From Malaya genurostris (taxonomy: Eukaryota; Arthropoda; Insecta; Diptera; Culicidae), in NCBI RefSeq assembly GCF_030247185.1, contig NC_080570.1:123057340-123121339 (forward strand): 64,000 bases of DNA. The letters are read 5' to 3'. Both the position numbers and the translations under genes were made by a program. The notes below the pieces were generated by a model, which ran no database searches, was not told the origin of the DNA, and worked only from the letters and a program-made list of their open reading frames with translations. Shown here piece by piece: positions 1 to 11,225 of this stretch; the first letter of the stretch is position 1, and the number at the start of each line of letters is the position of its first letter.

Positions 1-367
1 AAGTGGTGGCAGACCAGAAGCAAGTAAATATTGTAACAAAACGGGTTGGATTTTGTATTGCGTTGGAGGATGAGAAGTAGGCACAATTATGTATATAGTT
101 TTGGCAATATGTATTAAATCTGAATCCTGCATGAAATTCGCATGGACGTATACAAATCAATACATTACAGGTAATTCTGTATGAACGGCAACTCTGTTGG
201 TAAATGAAAAAATTAAACACAGTCTAGATGACAGACATGATGTTTTTGATAGGATAACGTGGCGCCATCATGACACATGTGAGTACTGTCCCAAATAAAG
301 GAATATTCGAAATGACCGTTAAGATGATTGAAGAATCTAATTTGAGTGTCCTGTCTGTTAGTCTGTG
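1..367 (+). repeat. Terminal-inverted-repeat element, family CACAGACTAAC, cut by window start
   Basis: This stretch matches, almost base for base, the right-hand part of two more complete copies in the window (19218-20106 and 58839-59540). It ends in GTCTGTTAGTCTGTG, the inverse of the CACAGACTAACAGAC start seen in the full copies. The left part lies outside the window. It has no coding capacity and is probably a non-autonomous DNA transposon. Confidence 0.75.
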
Positions 368-429
368 CTGAGGCATGAATAAACGAACAAAAATGACGAA
401 AACATAAACAGTAACCATTGACTACAATT

Positions 430-800
430 AACGTTTCCATTGCACAGAGCTACACCAAACTTTTGATGAGTGCTACAGGTGCTACACCAGTGATATCGGT
501 GCAGAAAAAGTGTAGCACTGGTGTAGTGCAATTGGTAAAAACGAACGGTTTAGGTGCAGCTTTCGCTACACCGGTGTAGTGCAATTTAAAAATGAACACG
601 ACATTAGTGCTGAGCAGAATGCACCAGCGCGTGATTGGATGGAAGTCAGTCAGTGACAGGTAGTGCGTAGTGACAATTACAGGCAATTTCTTCAGTTTTA
701 GCATTCTTGATATACACTGCACACACAAAACGAGACCCGTTGAAGAGAAGAAACCACCACTCACTCACTCGCCTTCAATGACGCATTTTGTAAGAACGGC
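430..800. repeat. Repeat-like segment with GTGTAGTGCAA palindromic motifs
   Basis: Motifs such as GCTACACCAGTG, CACTGGTGTAGTGCAA and ACCGGTGTAGTGCAA recur in both orientations within about 150 bp (roughly 475-590). This suggests a small palindromic MITE remnant. I see no gene here. The region 800-1092 shows nothing recognisable. Confidence 0.35.
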
Positions 801-1092
801 AGCAAAATCTAGATTCATCGACATATAATTTTGCCAAATAGTTAAAACTACCGAAAAGTACGATGTTTAGAGCGTACAAAGCATTTGACCTGCGCTTGAC
901 AAGAAGGACAAGAAGTAAGTAGCTACAATTGAGAGAAATCCCAATCTTTTTGTGCGCAAGTTGACTCGCAAAGTTGGGAAGTCAAAATCACACGTACAAA
1001 AAGTGAAGCATAGGCAAGGACTGAAGGCATACAACGTGAAAACGATGCCATACCGCGCTGACAAAATTTTACTGCGAAAAGTTACCTGGCTG

Positions 1093-3940
1093 TATGCAAG
1101 ACACGTCTGAGACAATTACATTGAAAATGAACCAATTCTAAGGTTCCCAATATAAATACAAAGGTAAAGGTGATGGTGGATGCACTAAACTAAAAACTTA
1201 TTTAAGTGACAAATTCGAAACATGTTCTAGTTTTAGCGCTTAGATTGTTTACATTACCTAACAGCTATAGTCCTGGGGTGTTCTTTGCTGTATCAGACAT
1301 ACGTCTCCACATAACTTGGTCCATAGCTGCTCGTCGCCAACCACTCAAGGCACGGATGCTTCTATGATCTCCCTCCACTTGGTCGATCCCCCTTGCTCGC
1401 TGCGCTCCTCTTTTTCTTGTACCAGTCCTATTAGATTCAAGAACCATTTTCACTGGGCTGTCGTCCGATATCCTTATGACATGCCCAGCCCATTGTAGAC
1501 GTCCGATTTTAGCTGTCCTTACGATAGGTGGTTCTCCTAGCAGCCGTTGCAATTCGTAATTCATACGCCGTCTCCATGTTCCGTTTTCCATCTGCACTCC
1601 GCCATAGATGGTCCTCAGTACCTTTCTTTCGAAAACACTGAGGGCGCGTTGGTCCTCTGCCAACATAGTCCAGGTCTCGTGGCCATAGAGAACAACCGGT
1701 CTAATGAGCGTTTTGTAGATGGTCAATTTCATGCGGTGGCGTACTTTCTCGATCGAAGGGTTTTTCTGAGTCCAAAGTACGCACGATTCCCTGCCAAAAA
1801 CACGTCTCTGAATTGCTCTGCTGGTGTCATTATCGGCGGTCACCAGTGAGCCCAAATACACGAACTCGTCAATCACCTCGATATCGTCAAGGTCTATCAA
1901 TATTCGTGGGGGGAGGCGTTGTGTTTATTCTCTAGAGCCTCTTCCTCTCATGTATTTTGTTTTTGACGCAATTATGGCAAGTCCGATACGCCTGGATTCA
2001 GCCTTCAGTCCGATGTTGGTTTCCGTCATCTTTTCAAGGTTACGTGTCACAATATCAATATCGTCAGCGAAGCCAAAAAGTTGTACGGATTTTCGGAAGA
2101 TCGTGCCACTCGTGTCGATTCTCGCTCTTCGAATCACACCTTCCAAGGCAATGTTGAACAAAATACAAGAGAGTCCATCACCTTGCCGTAGCTCTCTCCG
2201 AGATTCGAAGGGACTCGAGAGCGTCCCAGATACTCGGACGTAGCACATCAACCTATCCATCTTTGCTTTGACCAATCGCGTCAGTTTATCCGGGAAACCG
2301 TATTCGTACATTATCTGCCATAGTTGTTCTCGATCGATTGTGTCGTATACCGCTTTGAAGTCAATGAATAGGTGATGCGTGGGTACGTTGTATTCACGAC
2401 ACTTCTGGAGTACTTGTCTTATCGGGAATATGTGATCCGTAGTGGCCCGCTTGGTACGGTACTACGAATTCCTTAGCTATTGGTGATAGACGACGGCAAA
2501 GAATTTAGAAGAGTACCTTGTAGGCAGCGTTCAGCAATGTGATTGCGCGGTAATTGCAACAGTCTAGCTTCTCGCCCTTTTTATAGACGGGACATACCAC
2601 TCCATCCTTCCATTCCTGCGGTAGAATCTCCTCCTCCCAAATCCTAGAAATCATCTAGTGCAGCGCTCTAGCCAGTGCCTCTCCTCCATGTTTGAGCAGC
2701 TTGCCTGGCAACTGGTCATTGCCCGCGGCTTTGTTGTTCCTCAGCTTGCCGATCTTCTCACTTATCCCCGACAGATCAGGGGCTGGGAATATGTCGTCGG
2801 CTGAACGTGCACTCAGATTGATTCCTGTATCGTTCTCTGTATCTTGTGCTTCGCCATTCAGATGCTCGTCATAGTACTGCTTCCACCTGTTGATCACCTC
2901 ACGTTCGTTCGTGAGAAGGTTACACTGGTATCTCTGCACATTTCGGCCTGTGGCGTGTAGCCTCTACGTGAGCGGTTCGCCTTCTCATAGAACTTCCGTG
3001 TGTCATTTGCGCGGTACAGCTGTTCCATCGTATCGTGATCTTGGTCTTCCTGGTGGCGCTTTTTCCTCCGGAAACCCGTGTTCTGTCTATTCCGCGCCTG
3101 TCTGTATCGTTCCTCGTTCGCTCTCGTGCGGGGTTTCAGCATCCTCGCCCTTGCTGCGTTCTTCTCTTCGACCACCTGCTGACATTCGCCGTCGATGATA
3201 ACGTGGTCGATTTGATTTTATGTATGTTGATCAGGTGATCTCCAGGTGGCTTTGTGGATATCTTTGCGGGGGAAGAAGGTGCTTCGAACTACCATTCCGC
3301 GGGAGGCTGCAAAGTTTACGCATCGTTGACCGTTGTCGTTTGTTACATCGTGCTAAGATTGTTTGCGAATGATTGAATTGACAATTAGATTCTTTCATGA
3401 TAACGATCCCTTGCCATAAATTAAATGATGGGGGCATGAAAAATTCATACAACTTGACGAAGGTCATAGAAACATTTTGCATACCTTAGGTATGACTATA
3501 CGGGGGGTGGATGTAGCCTTTAAATAGAAGGGTGTGATGTTTAAAACGGCAACGTCGGGTAAATCAGCTAGTATTATAATAATAATTATAAACAGTGAAC
3601 CGATTCGAGAGAAGATTCCATAAATTTTGATCGAAAAATTTTGAATCAATAACTGTGAGCCAGTAATCTCGGTAATAGTGTAATTTTATTGATCCTCCGT
3701 TGAAAAGCGTCGATAATAATTAGGAAGTGACGGTAAATATTATGGTAATAATACAAGGAAGAAAACATGTGAAACAGTCCGCACAAAATATTTTGCAACT
3801 TCCATTGATTTTAACTTTCGCAATTGGTGGTGAGGAGCTCACTTCATCCGCATCTCTCGTCGCCATTTTTTTTTCAAATAGCGACTCGTCAGCAATGTTA
3901 TCGTTTTCCATCAGTTCTTATCTCATAGCGTGTATATAAC
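1093..3940. repeat. Older dispersed repeat, split in two by a LINE insertion
   Basis: Positions 1093-1250 and 3352-3940 are the two halves of one repeat. A second, unsplit copy lies at about 14800-15420. In that copy the sequence runs continuously through GCGCTTAGATTGTT and GGCGAATGATAAAATTG, whereas here it is interrupted after GCTTAGATTGTTT and resumes at GCTAAGATTGTTT. The identity of the repeat is unknown. It has no long reading frame. Confidence 0.7.
1251..3351 (-). mobile_element. 5'-truncated non-LTR retrotransposon (APE endonuclease end plus reverse transcriptase), inactive
   Basis: Read on the minus strand, the element opens inside an apurinic-type endonuclease domain (about 3350-3180, residues NGQRCVNFAASRGMV and later QIDHVIIDG). 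It continues into a charged linker (about 3175-2894), then the reverse transcriptase (about 2939-1925). The RT catalytic box reads FADDID near 2060-2075. The tail (about 1900-1265) has the RPVVLYGHETWT and RLQWAGHVIR blocks that are common at the C-terminus of mosquito LINE polyproteins. Several frameshifts and stops, for example between 2311 and 2655 and around 3215, show it is dead. Flanking direct repeats GCTTAGATTGTTT (1238-1250) and GCTAAGATTGTTT (3352-3364) are its target-site duplication. There is no poly-A at the 3' end near 1251. The clade is unresolved between RTE-, LOA/Loner- and I-like groups. Confidence 0.9.
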
Positions 3941-5110
3941 GGTTTTTTGTGTTTTTTTTTTGTGGAAGACCTTGTGGTCTCTTACCAAATTCCTGAATTT
4001 TGTTTGGATTGACTTCCGGTTCCGTAGTTGCGGGGTAAAATGTGCAAAAAACAAAATATGTTTACTAATTTTACTCAGAAATGGCGTAACCGATTTTTAC
4101 AAACTTAGACTCAAATGAATGGTGTTATGGTCCTATACAAAACTTCTGAATTTCACTTGGATTCCTGAATTATAGGGTAAAGTTCGCAAAAAAATAATTA
4201 TATCATCACGAAAACGTAAAACGAGAAACGAAAAAAAATCTAAATCGGCCTCAAAACTACTCCAACAGACGGTCAAACAAACCGATTTCGGTTGTTCTTT
4301 CAAGAATCAAAGAACATTATTTTTAAGAATACCACAGTATTATATATGATAGTATGATTGATATGAGAAAGCCATGATTACATCTTTAGGTGGATTAAAA
4401 CAAATTTTTACTAAACCATTCCTTCGTTCAATATATATATTTAAAGAAATTTATTCGTACTTTTTCGAAGAATTCCTCAAACGACCTATATGTTAATTTT
4501 GGGTTCTATAATAGTTAAATCGGTCAATATATTTTCGATGTGCCAGATCTTTTGTAGTTTTACGAATTCTGGAAGCGTACACCGTATTTTCTATTGATAT
4601 TGTATTGTTTACTAAAACATATGACAGATCTTCTCTCATCCCTACTAATACACATTTTATCTTATAGCAAATCCATCAACATATCACCGGGGTACAAGCG
4701 CTCAGAATTGGGCCCGAGAAATCTATCGCCGAAAATTTTAAATTGACCTTTTAGTCACCGGAATATCATAATCTATTGAACAAGTCAGCCAACTCTTCTG
4801 CGATCGCTGTGCTGCTAAAGTTTCTAACTTTGAACTAGGCAATGGTGATAATTTTCAGATTTTTCTAGATTTGAAAAAAAATGCTGTTTTTTTAATCTTT
4901 TGTCGTGAATACAACTTACTTTACTATGGGGTGCCTTTAAAAAATTTACCCTCTGAGAGAGTGATAAGTTTTTGATCGTGAATATCTCTTGTTGTATCTA
5001 TCGAATCAACATAATTTTTGCTACACGCCATCGGAAATATGATCACAATTTTATGATAAAATCATCAGTTGTGTGACATAATCTCAAATAGTTCAAAATA
5101 AAACTTGTCT
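3941..5110. other. Intergenic: diverged mosquito repeat fragments
   Basis: Around 3990-4180 are weak matches to the dispersed repeat seen at 9105-9300 and 36931-37562 (phrases like AACCGATTTTTACAAACTTAGA). A segment at 4672-4830 resembles 15940-16030. No gene is seen. Confidence 0.4.
4918..5075 (+). repeat. Dispersed repeat, paired with an inverted copy at 12180-12335
   Basis: The block containing GATCGTGAATATCTCTTG and GCCATCGGAAATATGATCAC recurs in inverted orientation at about 12180-12335, where GATCATATTTCCGATGGC is visible. A short piece also occurs near 51515-51545. The family is unidentified. Confidence 0.55.
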
Positions 5111-5655
5111 GAAATGTTTGGTATAAACGAGTATCAAAGAGGATAATTCACAAGGCGCGTTTGCCTTTCTCGTATTTTGAAAGCTCATAGCTCAGTGATC
5201 TGTGGAAGGATTTATATAATCTAACTACCAATAGAATCGAAATTTTTCAACTTAAGCATGTATAGCAACAGCATTGAAGTATTTCAATAGTACACTATTG
5301 AAAAACCTGTCTCATTTGAGAACTAAATATCTGCTGCTGTACAACAAATCGTTCGAGAAAAATGTTCCGAACAGTGCTAGTTTCGCTTCCGACAAGAGCG
5401 ATTACGTCACAGCTGCCAGTCGTTTGCATTGGTGAGAAAACAACAAAAAGAGGACAACGGTGGAGAGCATCACACAAAATCAGCCGTTCTAATTGATCTA
5501 AAAGTTTTCTAAAGAACTATTAGGATTTTTTGCTCGCAAGTCGAAGGTAAATATCCTCAGTTTAGTGCAAATCTAGATTAGTTTGATTAGATTTGTGCAC
5601 TTTTCGCTGTGTGAAAGGGGAATGCTTGCATTATTCATACAATTGATCAACTAAT
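5111..5655. other. Intergenic, nothing recognised
   Basis: AT-rich sequence with a short inverted motif at 5280-5310 (TTTCAATAGTACACTATTGAAA) that also occurs near 16705. No convincing exon is seen on either strand. Confidence 0.35.
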
Positions 5656-5745
5656 TGATATTCGGAAGTGTTAAGGAACATGTCAGTTGTTTTCGTATTC
5701 ACGACATCCAGTTATGTCTCTGACATTACCCACCCGCCTTTTTGT
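5655..5745 (-). repeat. MITE end, family GGCGGGTGGGTAATGTC
   Basis: On the minus strand this begins AAAAAGGCGGGTGGGTAATG and continues with a GACATAACTGGATGTCGTG-type block. The same block is at 54727-54815, and the first 20 bases recur at about 17085 and, more weakly, 50805. It is the terminal region of a dispersed non-autonomous element. The opposite end is not defined. Confidence 0.6.
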
Positions 5746-6675
5746 TTCTGAATTATATCTAGTGTTCGTTTCCGTTTTCTCTTGATGCTGAACCCATCGA
5801 AGTTTTAATTCTAAACACTGCTAAACTTCTAATACCCCCACTGTTCATGACTGCAGTTCCGATGAGCCACTTAATGTGTGACAATCCATTTGAAAGCTGT
5901 ACCATCAACCGACATCATCTAGAGTGAAGAAAACTCCAACCAAAAATACAAAATAAACAATGTAGTGAGGGGTAAACTCCAATGAGTATGCACCATATAT
6001 TTTGACGTAAACATCTTACGACCTCGAACGTCATTTAACACGAAATTTCTCGTTGAGGCTAAAAACTTTCATGTACGGATGCAGTTTGCTTGCTTACTTC
6101 AGAAAATCAGAATGAATCTGTGAAATGTTACCGTTTAGCTGCCATGCTCTTGAGTCGGACGAAAATCAATCTAAAACTTTGGATTGAAGTATACTGATAA
6201 ACTTTTACCTTTCCCAACTAGAACCGTTTAAGCCCCACATATATCTTACTTCAACGTAGTCAATCTGTTGACAAATTTATTTTGCGGTTTCATTGGTTAT
6301 TCAAGTTGTACGTGTACCTGTCTGGAGAAAAGATTTTCGAAATCCTTTAGGATCGTAGCCCAAACCACATGTCCTGCATGGTCCGTTGCTCTTACTAGGT
6401 CAGAAAGTGGTAACTGTGCTATACTTCGTTGCTTGTCGTACTGAAACAGCTTTGGAAGTGTACTTTAGTTTTCATTACACTAATCACATGCTTGTGGTAA
6501 GATGCATACATATGGAATAACTAACTTTGCAACTGTGAACTAAAATTAGTGAAGCGATTGACTTTAATTGACATAATCAATTAATCGAAAATCTTCACGT
6601 TTTTTTTCACCAAAGCACCTATTATCTAATCACCGCAACTCCCCATAAATACCGGTACCGGAGCAACGTTCTCAC
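5746..6675. other. Intergenic or intron downstream of the MYND exon
   Basis: If the MYND exon at 6676-6819 is spliced, this is the first part of its intron. I searched for a SET domain or further cysteine-rich exon on the minus strand and saw none here. Confidence 0.4.
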
Positions 6676-6819
6676 CTTGTAACAACGGCATTCACTTCGA
6701 TGGGTGTCCTTCCAGTGCTGCCGCTGGTGATTCTGATCGCAGTAGGTCACTTGTTGACAACCGCCACACTTGCGTCTAGCCGGAATACCACAAACTGCGC
6801 AAATCTCGTCCGACATCAT
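6676..6819 (-). CDS. First coding exon of a MYND zinc-finger gene, SmydA-like (partial)
   Basis: The exon encodes about 48 residues that form a complete MYND finger: CAVC, then KCGGC, YC, H-Q-R-Q-HW, H and C in the usual C-x2-C-x7-C-x2-C-x4-YC-x3-H spacing. MYND fingers bind proline-rich partners. A MYND finger at the extreme N-terminus followed at once by an intron fits insect SET-and-MYND (SmydA) proteins, which are candidate lysine methyltransferases. Two adjacent ATGs (6817-6819 and 6814-6816) can start the protein. The reading frame extends upstream only to a GTG, so ATG is the better choice. The exon ends TGTTACAAG followed by GTGAGA (donor at 6675), a good splice site. No later exon is recognisable at lower coordinates in the window, so the gene continues across a long intron or beyond position 1. 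The SmydA assignment is inference from domain position; the MYND call is secure. Confidence 0.75.
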
Positions 6820-6839
6820 AACTAACTCCCTAAGCACTT

Positions 6840-7000
6840 GTACTAATTATGTGAGCCTGCACTGATTACTGATATCTGGCCACTGACTGGTTCGAGTGCG
6901 CAATTTCTTTGCACACTCGTAAACGCACTCGAGGAAATGCGAAAAGCCAAACTCGCGACACGTCTAAACGGTTTTCTTTTTTTTTCTTGGTACAGTCCGG
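6840..7000 (-). promoter_or_regulatory. Candidate promoter of the MYND gene
   Basis: Upstream of the start codon the minus strand carries several arthropod initiator-like motifs (TCAGTG, TCAGTA) within about 30 bp (6860-6895). They are preceded by a CG-richer stretch with ACTCG repeats (6895-6960). There is no TATA box and no DPE at the right distance. Confidence 0.35.
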
Positions 7001-9000
7001 GAGGTAGGGGGCCTGACAATGACAGGATGACACAGAAAGAAATAGTTGGACTGTGTGTTTAAAGCACTAACGCGAGCAGTTGTTTGAGTTTGAAAGTTTT
7101 ATCACAATATTTAGATAAATAAAAAAATATCCTTATGTGAGGAACAAATAAACCACATTTAACTTTTATAACTTCATTCGGTTGCAGCAACCTGTTGAAT
7201 AAATTTAGTTCGGGCAGAATACTTTCACCGATTACTACTCAGACACACTACTGAATCTGACGGAAGAGAGCGCTGGAGCACCACCCACATCAGTCTGTGT
7301 GTTTCATAATAATTCCGTTAAGCTCCTCTTTGAAGAAACATGGAAATTCTATTTTTAATAATCTTAACTCAACACCAAGTTAATGGGCGTCCGAGGGAAA
7401 CATTTTGCGTTAGGTAATTGACTGGTCAGTTTGAGAAAGCGACAAGAAAAAAAAAACAAACAAACAAAAATCGTTGGTTTATTTGGAAAAATTTTCACCA
7501 GTCAGATTGGCTCGGTGTGCGTCGTGTGATTCAGGCGCAAAAATGAAAAAAAAAATCCACCTGCCGCTCTCGCAACGAGGCCTGCGCGGATGTTTGTTTT
7601 GTGCTTTGGATGTTGTTTTTCGCAGAAATGCACATAATTGTTTTATTTGTCAGTACAGGGACTCAAATCTGGGGAGTACTGTTATTTTTAAATAGATTAA
7701 TAAATCCAATTAAGACCCTGTGTGTCGTGAGCTCATATTTTTAGAATTCTCGCGTTTCAATTTATGGATCTCATCAGAAAATGAATAAATGAATATGCTT
7801 CGTTTAACGAATAAAACCGGAAATTTTTAAAATGACTTCGTAATAAACGAAAGAGAAAGCAAACCAATAAAGATTCTCATTTGCAGTTAAACCCTCGGAT
7901 CATTGTACGGTCCAGACAGACGATCAGTTGTTAAACTTTTCTTCGTATAGCTGTTGCGATGGTAACAAAATGCACATGGTAAATTATACGGATTGAGCCG
8001 TATAATTTAAACGGTACGTTAGTGGGACAATAATCTGGACGCAGGAAGCCTGGTGTTGTCCCTCACAAACAGTGAAAAGTTTTCGCGTTCCAAACGCAAC
8101 CAAACAGAAAAGTGCTCAGTGCGGCTCAGAAAAGCCGCTTAAAGTCGTCTGAATTGAAATTACTGTTGTTGAACAACATTTGCATAAAGTTTTAGTTCCG
8201 GACGAGCATTTGAAGTGCACATTTTTTTGTCTCGGTGAATCAGAATACCTGTTGAGGAACAATATTTGCGTAATGATGGTTGAAACTGAAACATTCATTC
8301 AAATGTACCTTGTTGGTATGTCCGCCGGATAATCGAGCCAGAAGCGTAGTTCGAGCCGACCGCAAGCGTTTACCGCTTGAAAATTTACCGCATGATGTTC
8401 CCGTACTACTCCGTTCCGTGGACTATCAATCAACTGCCGTTACCATAGGAACGCAATTTGAAACAGTCTGTTGAAATTTTCATCGATATTCACAAACGAA
8501 TTCGCACAGAAATATTTCCAATGAGAAGTCTAATTCGTTCGGAACAAACATTAATCTGCACATCTAGAGTAACGAACGAAAAACATCTAGAGTAACGAAC
8601 GAAAAACAATTTTTGTTTTGTAACATTATGAGATAACTTGGCAACTTTGCGAAACCAAATGAGATGAAAACAAAGCGCAATCAAGTGAACTAAGTGAAAA
8701 ACTTTCATCTCATATTTTAAAGACTTTTATTGCTTGTCGGTTAATTTTTGAAGTGTTTAATCGTTAACTAAACAAGTTACAAGTGAACATTACTAATTAT
8801 GAAGTCATCCAGCATTCAGTGATAGTGTAATTGTGCGAAGTAGTGGTCATGTTTTGAGACGAATCGATTAGTAGATAATCAGTGTCCTAAATTGAAAAGT
8901 GAGTTTATTTTAAATAAAAAAAAAACGATCACCGAAGTATTTAAAACCATTTCTTTCAATTGGAAAGTGTGACAATAGCTTTTAAAATCATTTTAAAATA
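7001..9000. other. Intergenic, mostly unique sequence
   Basis: There is no recognisable gene on either strand. Features visible are a conserved dispersed motif (CATTTGCAGTTAAACCC at 7878), an initiator-like ATCAGTTG at 7923, and the tandem duplication listed separately at 8561-8606. The segment 7900-8300 has somewhat higher GC than its surroundings and could be regulatory. Confidence 0.35.
8561..8606 (+). repeat. Perfect 23-bp tandem duplication
   Basis: The unit CATCTAGAGTAACGAACGAA plus AAA occurs twice head to tail, 8561-8583 and 8584-8606, with no mismatch. It is a recent local duplication. Confidence 0.9.
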
Positions 9001-9600
9001 TTTCACAGTTTGCTTCAGGTAGGTTGTAAAATATTATTCATGTTCAACGTAATGAGGTGAAGGGATGAGATGGAAATAGGAGCTCAGATGAAATAGGGAG
9101 CCGTTACCCTACTATTCGACTCGCCAAGTGTCATATACTATTCGACTCAGTTCGTCGAGCTGAGCATTGTCTGTGTGAGTACGTATGTGTCAAATAATCT
9201 CACTAGGTTTTCTCGGAGATGGCTGAACCGATTTTGACAAACTTAGATTCAAATAAAAGGTCCTATTCTGAATTCCTGAATTTCATCCGGATCCGACTTC
9301 CGGTTCTGGAATTATTTATTTATTTGTTTATTTATTTATTTATTTACTTCTTATTCCTTCATCTGACCTGTTATAGTCTCCACGAAGCGAGAATTTCACG
9401 AGCTAAAAATGTCATGACATTTTCATAACGGGACGGTTTTATTACCGGTTCAAATTCAGTTTTCAAAAATTCAATCACAAAGCTCGTGCATGCAGATGTT
9501 TTAAAAATATTACATCTATTTATTTAAATTTCATACACGAAGTATCAGGAGCGCAGCTTTTGCCTTTCTAGTATGACGCAAAGGCAAGAAATCTTACAAC
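9001..9600. repeat. Mosquito dispersed repeat (CGACTCAGTTCGTCGAG family) with TTTA microsatellite
   Basis: The block at 9105-9300 contains ATTCGACTCAGTTCGTCGAG and GAGATGGCTGAACCGATTTT, the hallmark phrases of a repeat that is common in mosquito introns. It recurs here at 36931-37562, 37615-38240, 38590-38660 and, diverged, near 47630-48260. A TTTA/TTTG microsatellite follows at about 9315-9348. Confidence 0.6.
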
Positions 9601-10560
9601 AGAGACAATAAGTTTTGCGCTCCTATTACTTCTACAATGCTGGTTCATGCCAAACGGGGTTTAATTGTTTGATCGAAAAAGTGCATCCAAATTCTGGAAG
9701 TCAAAGCATTTACTTTGCTTTTCTCACTGAACCGCTTCCTTCCAACGGGAGTGCTGAGAATCCAAACACGTAAGGATACCCAAAAACCGTCTGCATTGGG
9801 AAGCAAGACTTTCTTGTGCATGTCCCCCTACACCTTATGAGAATCGACATAAAACGAATTTCAAAGTTGAGCCTTGTTGGCGACTGTCTCTCGAAAGTTA
9901 TTGAATTTGGAAGGAACTAATGTTTATTGTCGCTAGCCATTGTCAGATTGAAAAGAGTAGAACAGCTATCAATGAGAGCAAACTGCGACATTCACGAGAG
10001 AAAATGTCATGAGACCTATGACATTTTTCATCTGCTACAGTCGTGGCGAAGTACAATCGGCGACTGCTGTCGTTTGCGCGTTATGACTGACTGCTGTTTC
10101 GTGTCATTCTCCAGTACCGTTCGCAACCCTGGGGAAAAGCCCAATTTAGGATAATTCAATCGTCAAATTGGGCGTAAAAACCCCTTTATTTTTTCTGACG
10201 GTTGACAATAATACAATTATACATACATTTTCATATTAAACTCCGCCTGCACACTTCATAGCGCAATAATATTAGATTAGATGTGAATAAATCAATACTT
10301 CTTTCAATCAATTTTAATGGTTATAGTCAATAAAACGAAGCCTTTTTATATCGCGGACCACAGGTTGAGAATAGCTGCTCTGCGATAAAAAAAAACATTT
10401 TTTGTTTCTCCATAACACAAACTGCTTACGATTACTCTTGTGCTTTATTGGTGGTACTATGAAAGCTAAATGGCCGGGAAAATGACGTTTAAATTTGAAT
10501 GACATGTCAGTGGGTATCATTGGAATCGTTCCCTAGATAACATTTGCCATTAACCTTTTA
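9601..10560. other. Intergenic, nothing recognised
   Basis: Short open frames exist on both strands, but none shows a domain, signal peptide or splice context that I recognise. Confidence 0.3.
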
Positions 10561-10564
10561 ACTT

Positions 10565-10880
10565 TGAACCTTTTTTATGCACTTTCTGTACTTATTGTTG
10601 TACTTTCTGAACCTGTTGCTGTTCTTTCTGCTCTTGTTTTAGAATTGTATGTATTAGTTTCTGTACCTGTTTCAGTACTCTGTATTTCTGTGCTTTCTCT
10701 ACATGTTCCTGTCCTCTCTGCAATTGTTTCAGTGTTTTCAGTATTCGTTCTCTCATGTCTGTACTTGTTCCTGTACTTTCTGTATTTGTTTCACTTTTTA
10801 TATCTGTTCCTGTATCTTCCACACTTGTTTTTGTGCGTTCTGCACTTGTTCCCCTTATTTCTGTACCTGTCCAGGCGAAC
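10565..10880. repeat. Degenerate minisatellite, unit about 15 or 30 bp (TTCTGTACTTGTTCCTG)
   Basis: About 20 imperfect copies of a pyrimidine-rich unit (TTTCTGTACTTGTT, TTCCTGTAC and variants) run for some 310 bp. Because the period is a multiple of three, long open frames appear on both strands: hydrophobic on the plus strand, and Q-K-V-Q repeats on the minus strand. These look like artefacts of the repeat and not a gene. Confidence 0.75.
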
Positions 10881-11225
10881 TTCGTACCGCTAAAAATTAT
10901 CTTTGGATGGAAATTATTTCGAACACTAACAAAATCAGAATAAACAAACAGATGAAAAATGTCAATGTGATGATTTCCAAACCCCGTTCAATCGATGATG
11001 TCCGTAGAAGCAGCAAGAGTTGTTAGTTAGAGTATATTGTACGGATCTGTTCATAGCCACATAAACGCAAATAATTTGAAATGTCGAAGTACTCTGCAGA
11101 AACCGATGTTTAGAGAAAAATATGCCCAAAAACATCTCGAGAGGGTTGATATAATTTGGATCATGTCTGGGCCAATTGAAGACGTTTGGGCCCACATGAA
11201 CCAATGGCCCCAACTGGTGATGCTA

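Noticed and set aside
1316..2243. Plus-strand open frames of 60 to 139 codons
   Set aside because: These are antisense to the reverse transcriptase, which has clear motifs on the minus strand.
7919..7960. Plus-strand promoter at the ATCAGTTG initiator
   Set aside because: No DPE at +28, no TATA box, and no start codon with good context or exon follows.
10564..10893. Long hydrophobic open frame on the plus strand, possible membrane protein
   Set aside because: It is a by-product of a degenerate tandem repeat with period divisible by three. There is no conserved domain, and the other strand is open too.
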